Below, piece after piece: positions 61,442 through 64,000 of a DNA stretch of 64,000 nucleotides (positions are counted from its first letter, which is position 1; each line of letters starts with the position of its first letter). The stretch is taken from positions 146,634,501 to 146,698,500 of the forward strand of contig CM075670.1 in the NCBI GenBank assembly GCA_037962975.1, given 5' to 3'. The notes below the pieces were generated by a model. It was not told the origin of the DNA, ran no database searches, and worked only from the letters and a program-made list of their open reading frames with translations. Origin of the DNA: Clitoria ternatea (taxonomy: Eukaryota > Streptophyta > Magnoliopsida > Fabales > Fabaceae). The position numbers and the translations under genes are program-made.

Positions 61442-62233
61442 TTAGTTACCACCACCATAACCGCCTCTAGGAGCACCTCGTCCCCTTTGGAAAGAAGAAG
61501 AACCACGTACAAATTGTCTATTATTTTTAAAATTTCCTTTCTTTTTGAAGCTAGAAGATTGGCCCTTCAGCTTGTAATCATGCCCCGAGTAACTCCTTGG
61601 AGCAACATCATTTTCTTCAAAAATTCTACACTTGTCCACAAGAGTAGGAAAACTCCTAATCTCTTGATGACAAATCGCCTTCTTGATTTCTTGGCGCAGT
61701 CCATTTTCAAATTTAACACACTTTGAAGCTTCAGTGCCCTCATGTTGATAGGGTGGATAAATTGCACATAATGCTTCAAATTTAGAGGCATACTCCTCCA
61801 CCGTTATACTTCCTTGCCTAAGCTCCATGAACTCAAGCTCTTTCTTGCTCCTATAGCTGTCCGGAAAATATTTCTTCAAAAATTCCAACCTGAAATTTTC
61901 CCAAATCAAGGGAACATCAACAACTATCATGCATCCTCTAGTAAGACACCACCACGCTTCAGCCTCATCGCGGAGCATAAAGACCGCATACTCCACCTTT
62001 TGCGCTTCTGAACATTCAAAGCTTGCATATATCCTTTCCAAGTCATTTATCCACGCATACGCATCTTCGGGTTTAAATCCTCCATGAAACTCCGAAGGAT
62101 TCCTTTTGAGAAATAAGTCAAGACCTTGGGAACCTTGTCCCACATTCAGCTGGCCTTGCCTTTCCAAGAAGTCAATGAATCGGTTCAAGGCGTTTGCCAT
62201 GGCAGCAGCCTCACGATTTTGTCTACCAGCCAT
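61442..62233 (-). pseudogene. Tekay gag, ending in a premature stop
   Basis: The 263-codon frame starts MAGRQNREAAAMANALNRF and includes FLKRNPSEFHGGFKPEDAYA and WINDLERIYASFECSEAQKV, then AWWCLTRGC and WENFRLEFLKKYFPDSYRSK, the core of the retrotransposon gag domain. The frame stops at 61442 in a GGYGGGN-like linker. The next frame carries the zinc finger, so gag and pol were once one polyprotein. The ATG at 62233 is 330 bp inside the primer site. Confidence 0.87.
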
Positions 62234-62577
62234 ATCTTATGCCTATACATCAAAACATGGCTCACACATAAGTACACTAGGCCAAACATTAGCTTTTTGA
62301 CTTATAAATTCTGGAATTTCAACAATCATATGTCTATTATATATAATATCACATAGCCACATCATTTTCAATACATGATTACAACATATTCATAAATAGA
62401 GGTAATTAGTGTAAGGACTCTTGGCCGGACTTAACAACTCCATACAGCAATCTTAATTCAATGTCAACCATCATAATTCAGTTAAGTAATTCATAAATTA
62501 GTCTTGCACAGTCAATAATCACATGTACATCTTTAATCATAGTTGTATCAAGAGCAGCAACTGCTCTGATACCAGGT
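62234..62577 (-). promoter_or_regulatory. Tekay leader with initiator-tRNA-Met primer binding site
   Basis: The minus strand at 62574-62563 reads TGGTATCAGAGC, the full 12-base match to plant initiator tRNA-Met, three bases inside the LTR end. The rest of the leader is noncoding. Confidence 0.9.
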
Positions 62578-63756
62578 TGAGACACCCCAAAAATTAGGGT
62601 AAATTTTTCACGTTTTTAGAAAATACCTGGATCTATAATAAGCCACTCTCATATATGAAGATATGACAGGGTAAATTTAAAAGGATTAACTTTAAGAAAA
62701 GTTCCTCAATTAAATCACCAGAAGGAAAATTGAGTACATGAATGAATGTGATTATATTTTAAGAAACCGACCATTAGAAAAATAATAAACCCAATCGTAT
62801 ACTCCAAGTACGCATCAGTATCATGGAATAAGGTCTCAAAGTGGAGGGGAAAAAGAAATTAATAAGTAACACGAGTAGGACCATCGGAGTCCCCCTCGCT
62901 CAAGCGGACTACGACTCGCTTGAGCGAGACCACCAAGCCTCGCTTGGGCGGATTCAGCGAGCATTGGACGAAAATCCTCCAGAATTGAATTTAGTAAAAA
63001 CTCGCCTGGGCGAGACTTACTCGCTTAAGCGAAACGCTCTCGGGGTCAAGCCTATACCCACTCACACAATCAGGATTCTCAACACTTAAATTTTCACTTA
63101 GCAAAGCCCCTCCAAATCCGACTCCCATCACACGGGTTGTCAATCGGTATACTTCTCCAAAAACTGACTCAAAGCACTCGGGTTCTCGCTCAACAAGATC
63201 ATCCTGACCGACCATCATTCACTCAGTCTCCTACTCGGCAACAGCAGTCCTGACCGAGTCCTCCCTCACTTGGACATCCACTCGGTAAGTTCACTCTAAG
63301 TCCGAGACTTCACCTACTCGGTGTTTCACTCGGAAAACTTCTCAGAAACCGATTCATCCCTATTTAGTCATTCACTTGGAATTTCATTCCAAGACCGACT
63401 CATTGTCTGTTCGGCTTTCACTCGACATTTTATTACAATCCGACTACCTCTCTTTTTCACTCGAGGAGAGTTATTCCAGGGAAAATTCTGGGCAACTCAC
63501 ACCGAGTATCACCAATCGGTGTTCTCCCACTCGGAGAATACAAAATCAGGACACACCACTCGGAACAAGTACACTGGACTCAGAAATTCTCGATTCGGGA
63601 CTCCTCAGCCTAGACCATCCTACTCAAGAGCCTTCTTACTCGGTTTATGTCCACTTCCTCACTCGGAAAGTCATGACTCGGACTTGGGTCACTCGGAATT
63701 CACTCAGAAGTTTCACCACCTCTTAGTTTTATTTTCAAACTCCCACTTGGGCAGGA
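62578..63756 (-). repeat. 5' LTR of the Tekay element, part in window
   Basis: This is the same sequence as 53195-54378 with a few percent differences, including a 9-bp indel near 63347 and one fewer 20-bp motif unit near 63690. Palindrome words (62890-63035) and CCGAGTGA words (63120-63720) are retained. It breaks off at 63757, where another LTR is inserted. Confidence 0.88.
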
Positions 63757-64000
63757 TGTAACATCCCTCTTTTTAGAGGCAATTTTATCCTTGTAAATTT
63801 TAATTATGGAAGGTTTGTAAGCAAGAATAAGTCAATATATACCCTGTTGATGGTCTGTAGTACCTCAAAAATGTCATTTTTGCACGTAATAATAGAATTT
63901 ATATGGAATATTAGTGAAATTATGCAAAAACCGAGTGAAAAGGGCTCTGTTCCGAGTGACAGAGAAGAATTCCGAGTGAAGGATTAGAAATTCCGAGTGA
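63757..64000 (+). mobile_element. Start of another LTR inserted in the 5' LTR
   Basis: At 63757 the match to the 3' LTR (which goes on CAAGATCCATTC) is replaced by TGTAACATCCCTC, an LTR-type start. Within 180 bp a CCGAGTGA array begins, in plus orientation (about 63932-64000). CAGGA at 63752-63756 would be the target site. The rest is outside the window. Confidence 0.65.

Larger units (their letters stand above)
53195..63756 (-). mobile_element. Tekay-type chromovirus (Ty3/gypsy), nearly complete but decayed
   Basis: On the minus strand the order is 5' LTR (62578 upward, interrupted at 63757), primer site 62563-62574, gag, protease, reverse transcriptase, RNase H, integrase, chromodomain-like end, polypurine tract, and 3' LTR (57696-53195). 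The comparable parts of the two LTRs differ at roughly 30 of 1180 positions, mostly transitions, so the insertion is fairly young, while the polyprotein has several breaks. LTRs of 4.5 kb are long even for this group. Confidence 0.88.

Noticed and set aside
60947..61726. 259-codon plus-strand ORF rich in Ser/Thr/Ile
   Set aside because: It is the antisense of the Tekay gag-protease region; its bias mirrors the Gly/Asn-rich linker on the other strand.

Overview
The window is nuclear DNA of a flowering plant. Spliced genes with GT-AG introns, Ty3/gypsy elements of the Athila, Tat/Ogre and Tekay types, CACTA, RTE-LINE, TRIM and Stowaway-like elements all point that way. A legume is my best guess from the style of the genes and repeats, but no feature here proves it.

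Only two host genes are convincing, and they sit tail to tail in the middle. On the plus strand, 18106-27172 encodes a SANT/Myb-like nuclear protein of the plant DUF3755 type; eight exons splice in one frame to about 305 residues. On the minus strand, 28670-32885 encodes a BTB/POZ-NPH3 protein resembling Arabidopsis At3g22104; three exons give 514 residues. Both look intact although their introns hold transposons: an RTE-type LINE and a Stowaway-like MITE in the first, and a complete 316-bp TRIM with a 5-bp target duplication in the second.

The two flanks are nested retrotransposon graveyards. Positions 1-14550 hold Athila-like pol and ORF3 relics. A 1.5-kb LTR (2695-4220) abuts the pol, the segment appears tandemly duplicated, and a 3.2-kb solo LTR (5191-8362, target duplication TGAGG) splits the integrase. 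Positions 14606-16616 are a minus-strand composite with a Tat-type gag. Positions 34584-36127 hold a copia gag relic and CACTA remains. A 5.2-kb solo LTR (38693-43886, target duplication ATAAC) carries a 1.26-kb solo LTR (39466-40728, target duplication TAATG). Positions 47026-49930 are a decayed Tat/Ogre-type gag-pro-RT, cut by a reversed Athila-like element (49931 to about 53034). Positions 53195-63756 are a minus-strand Tekay chromovirus with a 4.5-kb LTR, an initiator-tRNA-Met primer site and a decayed polyprotein. Its 5' LTR is itself broken at 63757 by another LTR.

The most unusual signal lies in the noncoding parts of these elements. Several different families carry clusters of short GC-rich palindromes, usually in pairs separated by a short linker. 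The word differs by family (about CGCTTGAGCGAG, CCACTGGCCGTGGG, CCAGCGTACGTACGCTGG, GACGCGTAGCGTC) while the layout is alike. The long LTRs add dense arrays of CCGAGTGA. I know of no name for this architecture. One cluster lies just upstream of a TATA box, which makes a U3 enhancer, silencing-target or RNA-hairpin role worth testing. No tRNA, rRNA, CRISPR array or bacterial-type feature was seen.
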